DNA of 54,045 bases from Cytophagaceae bacterium (GCA_005791165.1 SXXW01000036.1:1-54045); one strand, 5' to 3'. Positions 18,670-27,654 are shown, counted from the first letter of the stretch. Notes: generated by a model not told the origin, from the sequence alone. Made by a program: numbers and translations.

Positions 18670-18758
18670 GGATTGATTTTTGTAACGGTTTAGTTTTATA
18701 ATTAGGTGGATTGATTTTTGTAACGGTTTAGTTCTATAATTAGGCGGAATGAATTTTG
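18670..18758. repeat. 38-bp tandem repeat, 2.3 copies
   Basis: Copies at 18670-18707 and 18708-18745 differ at only two positions (both T/C). A third, partial and decayed copy covers 18746-18758 (GGAATGAATTTTG). Each begins GGATTGATTTTTGTAACGG. The repeats stand about 120 bp upstream of the Rieske operon start. Confidence 0.92.
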
Positions 18759-18928
18759 AAATTAAATTAATGCAATGAAATTGATACTAAATTTAAATGA
18801 ACAATCTTTTATTACATTTTTCTCGAGTACAAAATTAAACTAATATGGATATACTTAACGTTAATAAATTATGATTATTATCACAAACCATATTGAGTAG
18901 ACATCCCGACAAATCAAGCCGAAAGAAT

Positions 18929-18991
18929 CTAATACCTAATACTTTTTACCTAAAACCTCTTACTTGTTACCTAATACCTCTTACCTAATCC
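18929..18991. repeat. heptanucleotide array, nine units (consensus GTATTAG on the minus strand)
   Basis: Nine contiguous 7-bp units in perfect register. On the plus strand three are CTAATAC and two CTCTTAC, and the rest are variants keeping the C/T start and usually the TAC end. A possible tenth unit (CTATTTA, 18992-18998) brings the array to the stop codon at 19000. It therefore forms the 3' untranslated end of the PQQ dehydrogenase gene. Confidence 0.9.
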
Positions 18992-18999
18992 CTATTTAC

Positions 19000-20418
19000 T
19001 TAATTCGGATTCACCCTAAATACCATTCCCGGATTTTCCACGCCGATGTACAAATAACCATCTGAGCCTAATTTTACATTACGTAATCTACCTACATTGA
19101 GTAAAATCTTCTCTTGTTTAACCACCTTATTATCCTTAATGACACAACGGTTTAAGTAATTGAAACGTAAGGAACCAATCATTAGATTACCTTTCCATGC
19201 TGGATATTTGTCTGTGTTCATAAAGATCAAACCTGATGGGGCGATCGAAGGAATAAAATATGAAACAGGTTGCTCCATGCCTTCTTTTTTCGAAATGTTG
19301 GTAATCGGCTTTCCATCATAGTTGATTCCGTAGGAGATCACGGGCCAACCGTAATTTCGGCCAGCTTGAATGATGTTGATTTCATCCCCACCTCTTGGGC
19401 CATGTTCTGTTTCCCAGATATCTCCTGTCCATGGATTGGTCGTTAATCCTTGTGGATTTCTTTGGCCATACGAATAAATACTTGGATGGAATTTAGCCGG
19501 ATCTTTGCCTACAAATGGATTGTCTTTTGGTACCGTTCCATCATCATGTAGACGATGAATTTTCCCATTGTCATTATCCGTTTCTTGAGGAAATACCTTT
19601 TCCATGCCTCTTTCACCCACGGAGAAAAACATAAATCCCTTTTTGTCAAAGGTGATTCTAGAGCCAAAGTGGTGGAACGTTTTAGTGTAGGGAAGCGACT
19701 CAAAAAGTTCTTGTGATTCCACCCACATATTATTTTTGATTTTTCCTCGGACAATTCCAGTGGATGTCAACGTGGTCGAGCCATCCATTTTGAATTTAGA
19801 GTAGGACATATAGACCCAACCGTTTTCCGCAAATTTCGGATGCAATGCAATATCCAAAAGTCCTCCTTGGCCTTTCGCCATTACCACTGGTATGCCTGTG
19901 ATTTCTGTTTTGTTTCTTTTTTGATCGACCAAATACAATTTCCCCTTACGGTCGGAAATCAAATAATCTTTATTTGGCAATTGAGCAAATCCCCATGGAC
20001 TATCAAAACCGGTGGCAATCGTATCTAATTTAACAGTGACACCTTCTGAAACAAAAATATTTGATTTAGGCTTGTTCTCGAATTTGTATTGCTCCACTCC
20101 AGCCAAATTTTCAATAATTAAATCAGCTAATTTATCGATGTCTTTAGGAGATAATATGCCTTTCCAAGTGGGCATTCCCATGTCATTGTATCCATTCGTG
20201 ATGCTAGCAACTAATTCTGGTTTTGTATTTCCATGTTTCCATTTACGATCCACAAATGCTTCTACTTTTTCGCCGTGGCATGAGGCACAATATTGCGTGT
20301 AAATCTTTTCTGTGGGTTCATCAATAACAGCTTTTTTGGGAGCCTTATTTAATGACATGATGGATAAAGTGGCCGTAGCGATAAAGCCAAGAATCATTAT
20401 TTTTTTGTACATGGTCAT
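19000..20418 (-). CDS. cytochrome c-PQQ-type sugar dehydrogenase (glucose/sorbosone dehydrogenase) fusion
   Basis: 472 aa. A signal/anchor segment (KIMILGFIATATLSIMS) is followed by a short cytochrome c domain with C44-A-S-C47-H48 and a probable axial Met in MGMPTWKG. Residues ~125-472 form the six-bladed propeller of soluble glucose/sorbosone dehydrogenases: GFDSPWGFAQLPN, GGLLDIALHPKFAENGWVY, FHHFGSRITFDKKGF, RNPQGLTTNPWTG and WETEHGPRGGDEINI, where the PQQ and calcium ligands lie. It oxidises a sugar in the periplasm and can pass electrons internally to its own haem. No PQQ biosynthesis gene is seen here. The actual sugar is unknown. Confidence 0.93.
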   Translation of the reverse strand: MTMYKKIMILGFIATATLSIMSLNKAPKKAVIDEPTEKIYTQYCASCHGEKVEAFVDRKWKHGNTKPELVASITNGYNDMGMPTWKGILSPKDIDKLADLIIENLAGVEQYKFENKPKSNIFVSEGVTVKLDTIATGFDSPWGFAQLPNKDYLISDRKGKLYLVDQKRNKTEITGIPVVMAKGQGGLLDIALHPKFAENGWVYMSYSKFKMDGSTTLTSTGIVRGKIKNNMWVESQELFESLPYTKTFHHFGSRITFDKKGFMFFSVGERGMEKVFPQETDNDNGKIHRLHDDGTVPKDNPFVGKDPAKFHPSIYSYGQRNPQGLTTNPWTGDIWETEHGPRGGDEINIIQAGRNYGWPVISYGINYDGKPITNISKKEGMEQPVSYFIPSIAPSGLIFMNTDKYPAWKGNLMIGSLRFNYLNRCVIKDNKVVKQEKILLNVGRLRNVKLGSDGYLYIGVENPGMVFRVNPN

Positions 20419-20493
20419 TTTTATTTTTTCAACTACTAAACTAAAAATTATTTTTCAATTTTAATAGCTTCATGGGAGGTCAAAGGTTTCCAA

Positions 20494-20501
20494 TAATTTT
20501 G
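20494..20501 (+). promoter_or_regulatory. candidate -7 box of the kelch gene
   Basis: TAATTTTG, a full match to TAnnTTTG, lies 30 bp before the ATG at 20532. The leader ends in TAAACCT directly joined to the ATG. Confidence 0.45.
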
Positions 20502-20531
20502 TATTTTAGCTATTCAATTGAATCTAAACCT

Positions 20532-21506
20532 ATGAAAAAATTAATCGGAATAGTCTTCGGACTAGCTATTTCTTTTGCTTCATTTTCACAAATTCCTTCA
20601 GGACCTTGGCAAGTATTAGAACCTTCAAATGCCGCATTAAAAAGACATGAAAGTGGTTTTGTTGAATGTGACGGTCAGTTTTATTCCTTAGGTGGTCGTG
20701 GAAAAAAGGCTATCGAAGCTTATAATCCTAAGACGAATACCTGGGAAAACTTGGGGGATACCCCCATTGAATTTCATCATTTTCAGGCCTTAAGTTTCCA
20801 ACATGAAATTTATGTTATTTGCGCCTTTACAGGTGGATATCCACATGAAAAGCCTATTGAAAACATGTTGATTTTTAATCCCAAAACAAAAACTTGGCGT
20901 GATGGTCCCAAGATTCCTTCGGACAGATTAAGAGGCTCGGCAGGAATTTTTGCCTATAAAAATAAAATATATGCCGTTTGCGGAATCAAGGATGGACACT
21001 ATGATGGGCATGTGAGTTGGTTCGATGTATTTGACCCCAAAACAAATACGTGGTCCCAATTGGCTGATGCACCAAGAGCCAGAGATCACGTGCAAGCAGC
21101 TATGCTAGGGGATAAATTATACATGGTGGGAGGGCGTAATTCACATGCCGCTATTGGAAAAGTGTTGGATAAAACAATCGCTGAGGTGGATGTATATGAT
21201 TTCAAAACAGGTACTTGGACTACATTGCCAAATAACTTACCTACCCTAAGAGCAGGGACTTGTACCTTGACGAAATATCCATATGTCATAGTCTTGCAGG
21301 GAGAAAGTACCAAACAAGTTCCGGCACACGCGGAAGTAGAGGCGCTTGATGTACGAACGAATGAATGGGTAAAATTCCCTTCTTTGTTGCAAGGCCGACA
21401 TGGTACTTCGACCGTTTTGTATAAAAATAAAATGTACATCATGGCGGGAAGTGCCAACCGTGGTGGAGGTCCTGAACTTAACACAATGGAATATCTACCA
21501 TGGTAA
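20532..21506 (+). CDS. secreted kelch-repeat beta-propeller protein
   Basis: 324 aa from the ATG at 20532. A frame 60 bp longer would place the promoter box inside the gene and hide the signal peptide MKKLIGIVFGLAISFASFSQ. Five to six kelch units follow, each with a GG...Y/F...W pattern (YSLGGRGKKAIEAYNPKTNTWENLG, YAVCGIKDG..FDPKTNTWSQLADAP, YMVGGRNS..DFKTGTWTTL, YIMAGSANRGGGPELNTMEY). The protein is probably a periplasmic or secreted binding or enzyme scaffold; such propellers include sialate mutarotases and galactose-oxidase-like folds, but no copper ligands are evident. A copy of its last codons lies 83 bp downstream. Confidence 0.9.
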   Translation: MKKLIGIVFGLAISFASFSQIPSGPWQVLEPSNAALKRHESGFVECDGQFYSLGGRGKKAIEAYNPKTNTWENLGDTPIEFHHFQALSFQHEIYVICAFTGGYPHEKPIENMLIFNPKTKTWRDGPKIPSDRLRGSAGIFAYKNKIYAVCGIKDGHYDGHVSWFDVFDPKTNTWSQLADAPRARDHVQAAMLGDKLYMVGGRNSHAAIGKVLDKTIAEVDVYDFKTGTWTTLPNNLPTLRAGTCTLTKYPYVIVLQGESTKQVPAHAEVEALDVRTNEWVKFPSLLQGRHGTSTVLYKNKMYIMAGSANRGGGPELNTMEYLPW

Positions 21507-21557
21507 TTTAAAGAAATTTCAATGTAAGGAGTACCAAAATTAATTATTGTCCTCTCT

Positions 21558-21590
21558 AAATTAAACACAATGGAATATCTACAATGGTAA
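21558..21590 (+). pseudogene. duplicated 3' tail of the kelch gene
   Basis: The codons at 21558-21590 read KLNTMEYLQW-stop, matching the true end ELNTMEYLPW-stop at 21477-21506. The match continues into the non-coding TTTAAAGAAA beyond the stop. The ~50 bp between the copies show no kelch coding sequence. This is best read as the last remnant of a second kelch gene that was otherwise lost. Confidence 0.75.
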
Positions 21591-21655
21591 TTTTTAAAGA
21601 AAAAATTTAATCGTATATTTCGTTTTAAAATCCAATTGGATCCCTAAACTTCATT

Positions 21656-23968
21656 ATGAAAATATTTAAAATCATCATCCCTGTTTTTCTCGCGGCCATT
21701 TGTATGTATGCTGCTTGGAGCTGTTCCGATGCTCAGGGCTCGGACACATCCATGCCAGATGTGGTTGATTATAACTTTCACATTCGTCCTATTCTTTCTG
21801 ACAGATGTTTCAAATGTCATGGACCGGATGCCAATAAACGACAAGCGAATTTACGTTTAGATACCAAGGAAGGTGCTTATGCAGCGTTTAAGGATAATGC
21901 AAAGGCACATGCAATTGTGCCCGGAGATCCTTCTAAATCGGATGCTTTTCAGCGTTTAATTAGCAAGGACACTGCGCTGAGGATGCCTACTATGAAATCA
22001 AATTTGGTGCTTACGCAGCATGAAATTGATTTAATTGAAAAGTGGATTGATCAAGGCGCTGTTTATAAGCCACATTGGTCTTTCATAAAACCCGTAAAGC
22101 CTGAATTGCCAGAGGCTGATGAGGCGTGGGTCCGAAACGATATTGATTATTTCGTGTATGCCAAAATGAAGGAAAAGGGTTTGAGTCCGTCAAAAGAAAC
22201 CGATAAAGAGCGACTTTTAAAAAGGGTTAGCCTTGACTTGACAGGATTGCCACCTACACTTGAAATGCAGGATCGTTTTTTAAGTGACACGGATCCCAAA
22301 GCGTATGAGAAAATTGTGAATGAGTTGTTGGCCAACAAGCATTTCGGGGAGAAAATGGCTGCGCCGTGGTTAGATGTAGCCCGTTATGCGGACTCGCATG
22401 GATATCAAGATGATGGTTTGAGGACGATGTGGCCATGGCGCGACTGGGTTATACACGCGTTCAATTCCAATTATTCGTACAAGAAATTTGTGACATGGCA
22501 GTTGGCAGGCGATTTAATTCCGGGGGCCAACAAAGAAATGTTATTGGCCACGGGGTTCAACCGAAACCATAAGATTACGCAGGAAGGTGGGGTGATCGAC
22601 GAGGAATATCGAGTGGAGTATATCAATGATCGGACGAGCACTTTTGGGAAATCATTTTTGGCATTAACCTTTGAATGTTCCAAGTGCCATGATCATAAGT
22701 ACGATCCGATCTCACAAAAAGACTATTACAGTACGTATGCATTTTTCAACCAGGTGCCTGAAAAAGGGCTATTTGGTACCATTGATGCTTCTTTTGCTGA
22801 TCCGCCGAACATGCGAATTACCTCAAAGGACGTCAATAGTTTGTTGAAATTCATTAACAAGCGGGATACATTTGCGGTCGACGTGATGGTGATGAAGGAT
22901 TCTGCTAATATGCGCAAAACGTATATTTTAAGTCGGGGTAATTACGACATGCCGACCTTCGAAGTGGGCGTGGGGATTCCGAAAAGTATTCTTCCTTATT
23001 CGACGGCTAAGTATGGTCAAAACAGATTGGGTTTGGTGCGTTGGATGTTTGATGATGCGAATCCTTTAACATCGCGTGTGTTTGTTAATCGGATTTGGGC
23101 GCAGTTTTTTGGTCGCGGAATTGTAAAAACTTTGGGTGATTTTGGGATGCAAGGGGAGCTACCTACGCATCCGGAATTATTGGATTGGTTGGCAGTGGAT
23201 TTTAAAGCACATCACTGGAATATGAAGCGCTTGGTGAAGCAAATTGTGATGTCGGCAACGTACCAACAGTCTTCCGATGCTACTTCTGCTGCTTTGAAGT
23301 CAGATCCAGAAAACATTTATTTATCGCATTCGCCGCGTCTCAGATTACCTGCTGAGAATGTTCGGGATCATGTCTTGGCATCGGCAGATATTTTAAATCC
23401 TGAAATTGGCGGTCCTAGTGTAAAGCCTTATCAGCCAAAGGGATTATGGGAAATGGCTACTTCTGGTCGTGGATCCTTAATGACTTACATACAAGATCAC
23501 AATCAAGATTTGTATCGCAGAGGCATGTACGTTTTTATCAAAAGAACGGTTCCTCCTCCGTCTATGTTGATTTTTGATGCTAGTAACCGGGATCAGTGTG
23601 AGGTGCAGAGGGGTAGGACAAATACACCATTACAGGCTTTGGTTATGATGAATGATCCACATGTGATGGAGAGTTCGAGGGTATTAGCGAGTCATTTGTC
23701 GGCGGAAAAGGGAAGTTTAGATGTGGTTTTATCAAAGGCTTTTAGGAAAATTATTTGCAGAAAACCGAGTGAGAAAGAGTTGGTTATTTTAAAGCGTTAT
23801 TTTGAAAATGAGCAGGCATCCTTTAAGAAGGAGCCTAATAAAATTGAAAAATTGATGAAGATTGGAGAATATAAAAAAGATCCGGGAGCGGTACGTTTTT
23901 ATACGGCGGCATTGATGCAGACGATCCAATTAATTTATAACATGGAGGAGGCTTTAATTCGAGTTTAA
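21656..23968 (+). CDS. PSD1-type cytochrome c lipoprotein with DUF1549 and DUF1553
   Basis: 770 aa. A lipobox (AAWSC, Cys23) is followed by a planctomycete cytochrome C domain with C51-F-K-C54-H55 and a Met region (LRMPTMKS). DUF1549 starts at ~162 (IDYFVYAKMKEKGLSPS..DRLLKRVSLDLTGLPPT-like) and ends in a second CxxCH, C341-S-K-C344-H345-D-H. DUF1553 runs from ~455 to the end (NPLTSRVFVNRIWAQFFGRGIV, DFGMQGELPTHPELLDWLA, RLPAENVRDHVLA, RRGMYVFIKRT). The usual LamG-like insert between the two DUFs is absent, so the protein is short for the family. It is the first gene of a four-gene operon. The biochemical role of PSD1 proteins is unknown. Confidence 0.95.
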   Translation: MKIFKIIIPVFLAAICMYAAWSCSDAQGSDTSMPDVVDYNFHIRPILSDRCFKCHGPDANKRQANLRLDTKEGAYAAFKDNAKAHAIVPGDPSKSDAFQRLISKDTALRMPTMKSNLVLTQHEIDLIEKWIDQGAVYKPHWSFIKPVKPELPEADEAWVRNDIDYFVYAKMKEKGLSPSKETDKERLLKRVSLDLTGLPPTLEMQDRFLSDTDPKAYEKIVNELLANKHFGEKMAAPWLDVARYADSHGYQDDGLRTMWPWRDWVIHAFNSNYSYKKFVTWQLAGDLIPGANKEMLLATGFNRNHKITQEGGVIDEEYRVEYINDRTSTFGKSFLALTFECSKCHDHKYDPISQKDYYSTYAFFNQVPEKGLFGTIDASFADPPNMRITSKDVNSLLKFINKRDTFAVDVMVMKDSANMRKTYILSRGNYDMPTFEVGVGIPKSILPYSTAKYGQNRLGLVRWMFDDANPLTSRVFVNRIWAQFFGRGIVKTLGDFGMQGELPTHPELLDWLAVDFKAHHWNMKRLVKQIVMSATYQQSSDATSAALKSDPENIYLSHSPRLRLPAENVRDHVLASADILNPEIGGPSVKPYQPKGLWEMATSGRGSLMTYIQDHNQDLYRRGMYVFIKRTVPPPSMLIFDASNRDQCEVQRGRTNTPLQALVMMNDPHVMESSRVLASHLSAEKGSLDVVLSKAFRKIICRKPSEKELVILKRYFENEQASFKKEPNKIEKLMKIGEYKKDPGAVRFYTAALMQTIQLIYNMEEALIRV

Positions 23969-23978
23969 TACCAAGACG

Positions 23979-25430
23979 ATGGAAAATGAATTTTTAAATA
24001 GTAGGTTAAATGTAACAAGAAGGCACTTTTTCGGACAGGCAGCTGCAGGAATTGGTGGTTTAGCCTTGGGCTCGTTGTTGGTCCCTGACTTATGGAAAGG
24101 TGATTCTGCGGCGAATGCGATGCCTTTGGGAATGGCACATTTTGCGCCCAAAGCCAAACGAATTATCTATTTATGCCAAAATGGTGCTCCGTCGCAGTTG
24201 GAAAGCTTCGACTACAAACCCACTTTAGTCGCGCGCTCTGGCGAGGATTTGCCTGCTTCTATTCGAGGAAATCAGCGATTAACGGGAATGACGGCAAGCC
24301 AAGATAAGTTTCCGTTGATGGGCTCTTTTTACGGCTTCAAGCAATATGGACAATCGGGTGCGTGGATTAGTGATATCTTTCCCAATATAGCCAACATCGC
24401 GGATGATCTTTGTATCATTCGAACGATGAATACCGATGCGATTAATCATGATCCTGCTTTGACATTTTTGCAAACAGGTGCACAGGTGGGGAATAGGCCT
24501 AGTATGGGTGCTTGGATGTCCTATGGATTAGGTAGTGAGAATAAAAATTTACCTGCGTTTTGTGTGTTGCTATCGAGAGGTAGGGGGAATGGCCAGGGGG
24601 TATATTCCAAATTATGGACCAATGGATTTTTAGATTCCTTGCATCAAGGAGTTGTTTTTAGTAGTTCTGATGACCCTATTTTGTATTTGAATGATTCGGA
24701 TGGAATTGACAAAAATGCGCGTAGGAGGATGTTGGATGAATTAGCTGAGTTGAATCATTTGGGATTTGATGAGAATAAAGATCCTGAGGTGGAGGCAAAA
24801 GTCCAACAATATGAAATGGCATATCGCATGCAGACGGCTGTACCTGAGTTGACGGATTTATCTAAAGAACCGGATCATATTATTAAGATGTATGGGCCGG
24901 ATTGTTTGGTTCCTGGAACCTATGCGGCGAATGCTTTATTGGCCAGAAAGTTGTCTGAGTCAGGAGTTCGTTTTGTGCAATTGTATCATCAAGGCTGGGA
25001 TTCTCATGGAAATTTACCTAAAGAAATGGCCATGCAGGCGCAAGATGTGGATCGTTCTTCGGCCGCTTTAATTACAGATTTAAAGCAAAGAGGTTTGTTA
25101 GATGAGACCTTGGTTATTTGGGGAGGTGAATTTGGTCGAACAAATTATTGCCAAGGAACATATACGGTCGACAATTATGGTCGAGATCATCATCCTCGTG
25201 CCTACAGTATTTTTATGGCTGGTGGAGGCGTAAAGCCTGGAATAGTGTATGGTGAAACAGATGAATTTGGATATAATGTGGTGAAAGACCCGGTACATAT
25301 TCATGATTTCCATGCAACGGTTCAGCATTTAATGGGACTTAATCATGAGCAAATGACGTATAAGCATTTGGGCAGAAGGTATCGCTTGACTGATATTGCC
25401 GGTAATGTTCTTCCTGGCTTGTTGGCCTAA
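23979..25430 (+). CDS. DUF1501 protein, Tat-exported
   Basis: 483 aa. The N-terminus has TRRHFFGQAAAGIGGLALGS, a good twin-arginine signal. The rest is the sulfatase/alkaline-phosphatase-like DUF1501 fold: IIYLCQNGAPSQLESFDYKP, NHDPALTFLQTG, RPSMGAWMSYGLGSEN, FVQLYHQGWDSHGNLP, and VIWGGEFGRTNY with GRDHHPRAYSIFMAGGG near the C-terminus. These hold the His/Asp residues that would bind metal. It starts 10 bp after the PSD1 gene, the standard partner order in Planctomycetes and relatives. The pair are thought to act on the same unknown substrate. Confidence 0.95.
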   Translation: MENEFLNSRLNVTRRHFFGQAAAGIGGLALGSLLVPDLWKGDSAANAMPLGMAHFAPKAKRIIYLCQNGAPSQLESFDYKPTLVARSGEDLPASIRGNQRLTGMTASQDKFPLMGSFYGFKQYGQSGAWISDIFPNIANIADDLCIIRTMNTDAINHDPALTFLQTGAQVGNRPSMGAWMSYGLGSENKNLPAFCVLLSRGRGNGQGVYSKLWTNGFLDSLHQGVVFSSSDDPILYLNDSDGIDKNARRRMLDELAELNHLGFDENKDPEVEAKVQQYEMAYRMQTAVPELTDLSKEPDHIIKMYGPDCLVPGTYAANALLARKLSESGVRFVQLYHQGWDSHGNLPKEMAMQAQDVDRSSAALITDLKQRGLLDETLVIWGGEFGRTNYCQGTYTVDNYGRDHHPRAYSIFMAGGGVKPGIVYGETDEFGYNVVKDPVHIHDFHATVQHLMGLNHEQMTYKHLGRRYRLTDIAGNVLPGLLA

Positions 25431-25440
25431 TTCTATAACG

Positions 25441-27630
25441 ATGAATAAATTTTTCAGACTTAGTACAAGCCTACTTATTTTTTTACAGGGTTTGATTTTA
25501 GTGCTTGTTTTGTTTGCGGACAAAATCCATATTACTTTGGCTTTTTTGGGTCGTTTGCATCCTTTAATCTTGCATCTGCCTATAGGCTTTGGAGTTTTTT
25601 TAGTGCTGATTTTTGTGCTTAAAAAGTGGATTGATGCGCAGGCTTTTCAGGAAATTTTCAGATTCCTATTGTATTTGACTTCTATTTTTTCTGCTATTAC
25701 AGCGATTTTCGGCATGTTTTTATCTTCGGAAGGGGGATATGAGTTGGAGCAAATCACCTTTCATCAATGGGCTGGCTTGGGGGTCAATTGGCTTTATGTC
25801 CTCTTAATTATTGCTTATGAAAAAGGCTATTTAGAAGGTAGAAATCTATTTTATGGGGTGACGGTTGGTTTAGCTAGTTTTTTATTAGCCGGTCATGGAG
25901 GAGCTGATTTAACGCATGGAGAAGGTTATTTATGGCCTGAAAAAGATGGTGGGACTGTAGTTTTGACTGAGGAATCAGTTGTGTTTGAGGCGGTAATCCA
26001 ACCTATATTTAAGCAAAAGTGTGAATCTTGCCATAATGACCAAAAGACTAAAGGCGCATTGAACATGAGTTCGGTGGCTAAATTGTTGAAGGGTGGGAAA
26101 AACGGAGCGATTTGGAAGGCTGGGGATCCATTGAATAGTCATTTTATTCAAAGAGCTAAATTACCTATTGATGACAAAAAGCATATGCCGCCGAAAGGCA
26201 AGGCGCAGTTGAGTCCAGATGAGGTATTGCTATTAACTGCTTGGGTTCAAGAAGGGGCTTCGGTGTCTAAAAAGTTGGGGGCTTTTGGGGCAAATTCCAA
26301 GCTTATTTCGTTAGCCAAAAAATTACAAAATACGGCACAGGCGCTGTTGGTTCCTGTTAAAGAGTATGATTTCTCAGCGGCTTCAGAGTCTAATTTAGCT
26401 GCGGCTAATACTCCTTTTTGCTCCGTTTATCCTTTGTCTAGTGACGCTCCGGCCTTGCAGGCAGATTTTTACGTGAGTAAAAAATATGACCGAAAGACCT
26501 TGGAAAATTTATCTAAGGTATCTGATCAGTTGGTCGGCTTGAATCTCTCAAAAATGCCCTTGAAAGATGACGAAATTAGTTTAATTACTAAATTCCCTAA
26601 TTTAGAAAAGTTGATTTTGAACTTTACTGAAATTACAGGAAAGACTCTGGGGGAATTATCGGCTTGTAAGCATTTGACCTCATTGGCTGTGTCTGGTACA
26701 AAAGTGAATAAGGAGATTTTGGTGAATCTTTTAGGGAAAATACCAACGTTAAAAGAGGTATTTATTTGGAACACGGGAGTTGGCCTAGACCAAGTAGCCG
26801 GTATACAAGCTCAGTTTCCTAAGGTAAAAATCCAAGCGGGCTATGTACCTAAGGATGAAAAATTGCAGATTAATCCGCCCATTTTAGTAACTGAGAATTT
26901 TATATTAAAACCGAATGAAGATTTTGTTTTCAAACATACGTTGAAGGATGTAACCTTTCATTACACGCTAAATGATTCTACACCAGATAGTTTAGGAGCT
27001 TTAGTTTCAAGGGGTCCTTTGAAAATAGAAAAATATTCAAAGGTTAAGGTGATGGCAACGAAACCGGGTTGGTTGGCCAGCCGTGTCTTGGAATACAAAG
27101 TTTATAAATCAGCCTTTATTCCGGATTCAATTTACTTACTTAGTAAACCTGATCCTAAATACCCTGCTAGGGGTGGTTATAGTTTAAAGGATTTTGTTCA
27201 AGGTTTTAGGGAGACGGGTCGCCGTAGTGAATTACCTGATTATACCTGGCTAGGATTTTTTAACAACGATTTAGAAGCCTTGTTTGAGTTTAAAAAACCT
27301 ATTTCACCCAAAGGGATCACTTTTTCTTATTTGAGAAAAACAGATTCGGATGTCTTTCCACCGGTAAGCATCGAAGTGTTGGCGGGCAATAGCCCTAACG
27401 CATTAAGTCGTGTAGCATTAGTAAAGCCTGAGAAACCGGAAAAGCGAAATGGTTACACACAAATGGGGCAGGATATACCACTTAAGCCAGGAATTTATAA
27501 GTATTATAAGATAAAAGCACTATCACTTAGACATTTGCCTAAATATCTACTTAAAGATGATAAAAAGGAGGAGGTCGTGAATAAGGGTAAGCCTGCTTGG
27601 CTCCGTGTGGATGAAATATTATTTTATTAA
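25441..27630 (+). CDS. membrane cytochrome c multidomain protein (DUF2231-like, LRR, chitobiase C-terminal domain)
   Basis: 729 aa from the ATG at 25441, 10 bp after the DUF1501 stop; an upstream in-frame start would overlap that gene. Residues 1-165 form four to five membrane helices with conserved His (LHPLILHLPIGF, HQWAGL, GHGGADLTHGEGYL) as in DUF2231-like domains, likely b-haem ligands. A PSCyt1 cytochrome c domain has C194-E-S-C197-H198 and KKHMPPKGKAQLSPDE. Leucine-rich repeats lie at ~385-475 and a chitobiase/HEX C-terminal-like beta domain at ~485-560 (FHYTLNDSTPDS..GPLKIEKYSKVKVMATKPGW), followed by a discoidin-like end. It probably carries electrons from the PSD1/DUF1501 pair across or into the membrane (inference). 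Confidence 0.92.
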   Translation: MNKFFRLSTSLLIFLQGLILVLVLFADKIHITLAFLGRLHPLILHLPIGFGVFLVLIFVLKKWIDAQAFQEIFRFLLYLTSIFSAITAIFGMFLSSEGGYELEQITFHQWAGLGVNWLYVLLIIAYEKGYLEGRNLFYGVTVGLASFLLAGHGGADLTHGEGYLWPEKDGGTVVLTEESVVFEAVIQPIFKQKCESCHNDQKTKGALNMSSVAKLLKGGKNGAIWKAGDPLNSHFIQRAKLPIDDKKHMPPKGKAQLSPDEVLLLTAWVQEGASVSKKLGAFGANSKLISLAKKLQNTAQALLVPVKEYDFSAASESNLAAANTPFCSVYPLSSDAPALQADFYVSKKYDRKTLENLSKVSDQLVGLNLSKMPLKDDEISLITKFPNLEKLILNFTEITGKTLGELSACKHLTSLAVSGTKVNKEILVNLLGKIPTLKEVFIWNTGVGLDQVAGIQAQFPKVKIQAGYVPKDEKLQINPPILVTENFILKPNEDFVFKHTLKDVTFHYTLNDSTPDSLGALVSRGPLKIEKYSKVKVMATKPGWLASRVLEYKVYKSAFIPDSIYLLSKPDPKYPARGGYSLKDFVQGFRETGRRSELPDYTWLGFFNNDLEALFEFKKPISPKGITFSYLRKTDSDVFPPVSIEVLAGNSPNALSRVALVKPEKPEKRNGYTQMGQDIPLKPGIYKYYKIKALSLRHLPKYLLKDDKKEEVVNKGKPAWLRVDEILFY

Positions 27631-27654
27631 TCGAGGAAAATCAACAAATTAAAT

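Larger units (their letters stand above)
18552..18999. other. 448-bp gene-free, repeat-rich intergenic region
   Basis: No convincing coding frame on either strand. It contains a 38-bp tandem repeat (18670-18758), an isolated TAATTTTG promoter-like box on the minus strand (18830-18837, about 280 bp from the Rieske ATG), and a heptamer array (18929-18991) that reaches almost to the stop codon of the PQQ dehydrogenase gene. If the box is used, the tandem repeat lies inside a ~270-nt leader of the Rieske operon. Confidence 0.7.

Noticed and set aside
18670..18758. CRISPR array
   Set aside because: The copies are directly adjacent with no spacers, and there is no cas gene.
21086..21568. 160-codon antisense frame across the kelch gene end
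   Set aside because: It is the complement of well-defined kelch repeats; no recognisable protein features.
25396..25440. Longer N-terminus for the multidomain cytochrome
   Set aside because: It overlaps the DUF1501 coding end out of frame, and the membrane segment starts properly at the ATG at 25441.
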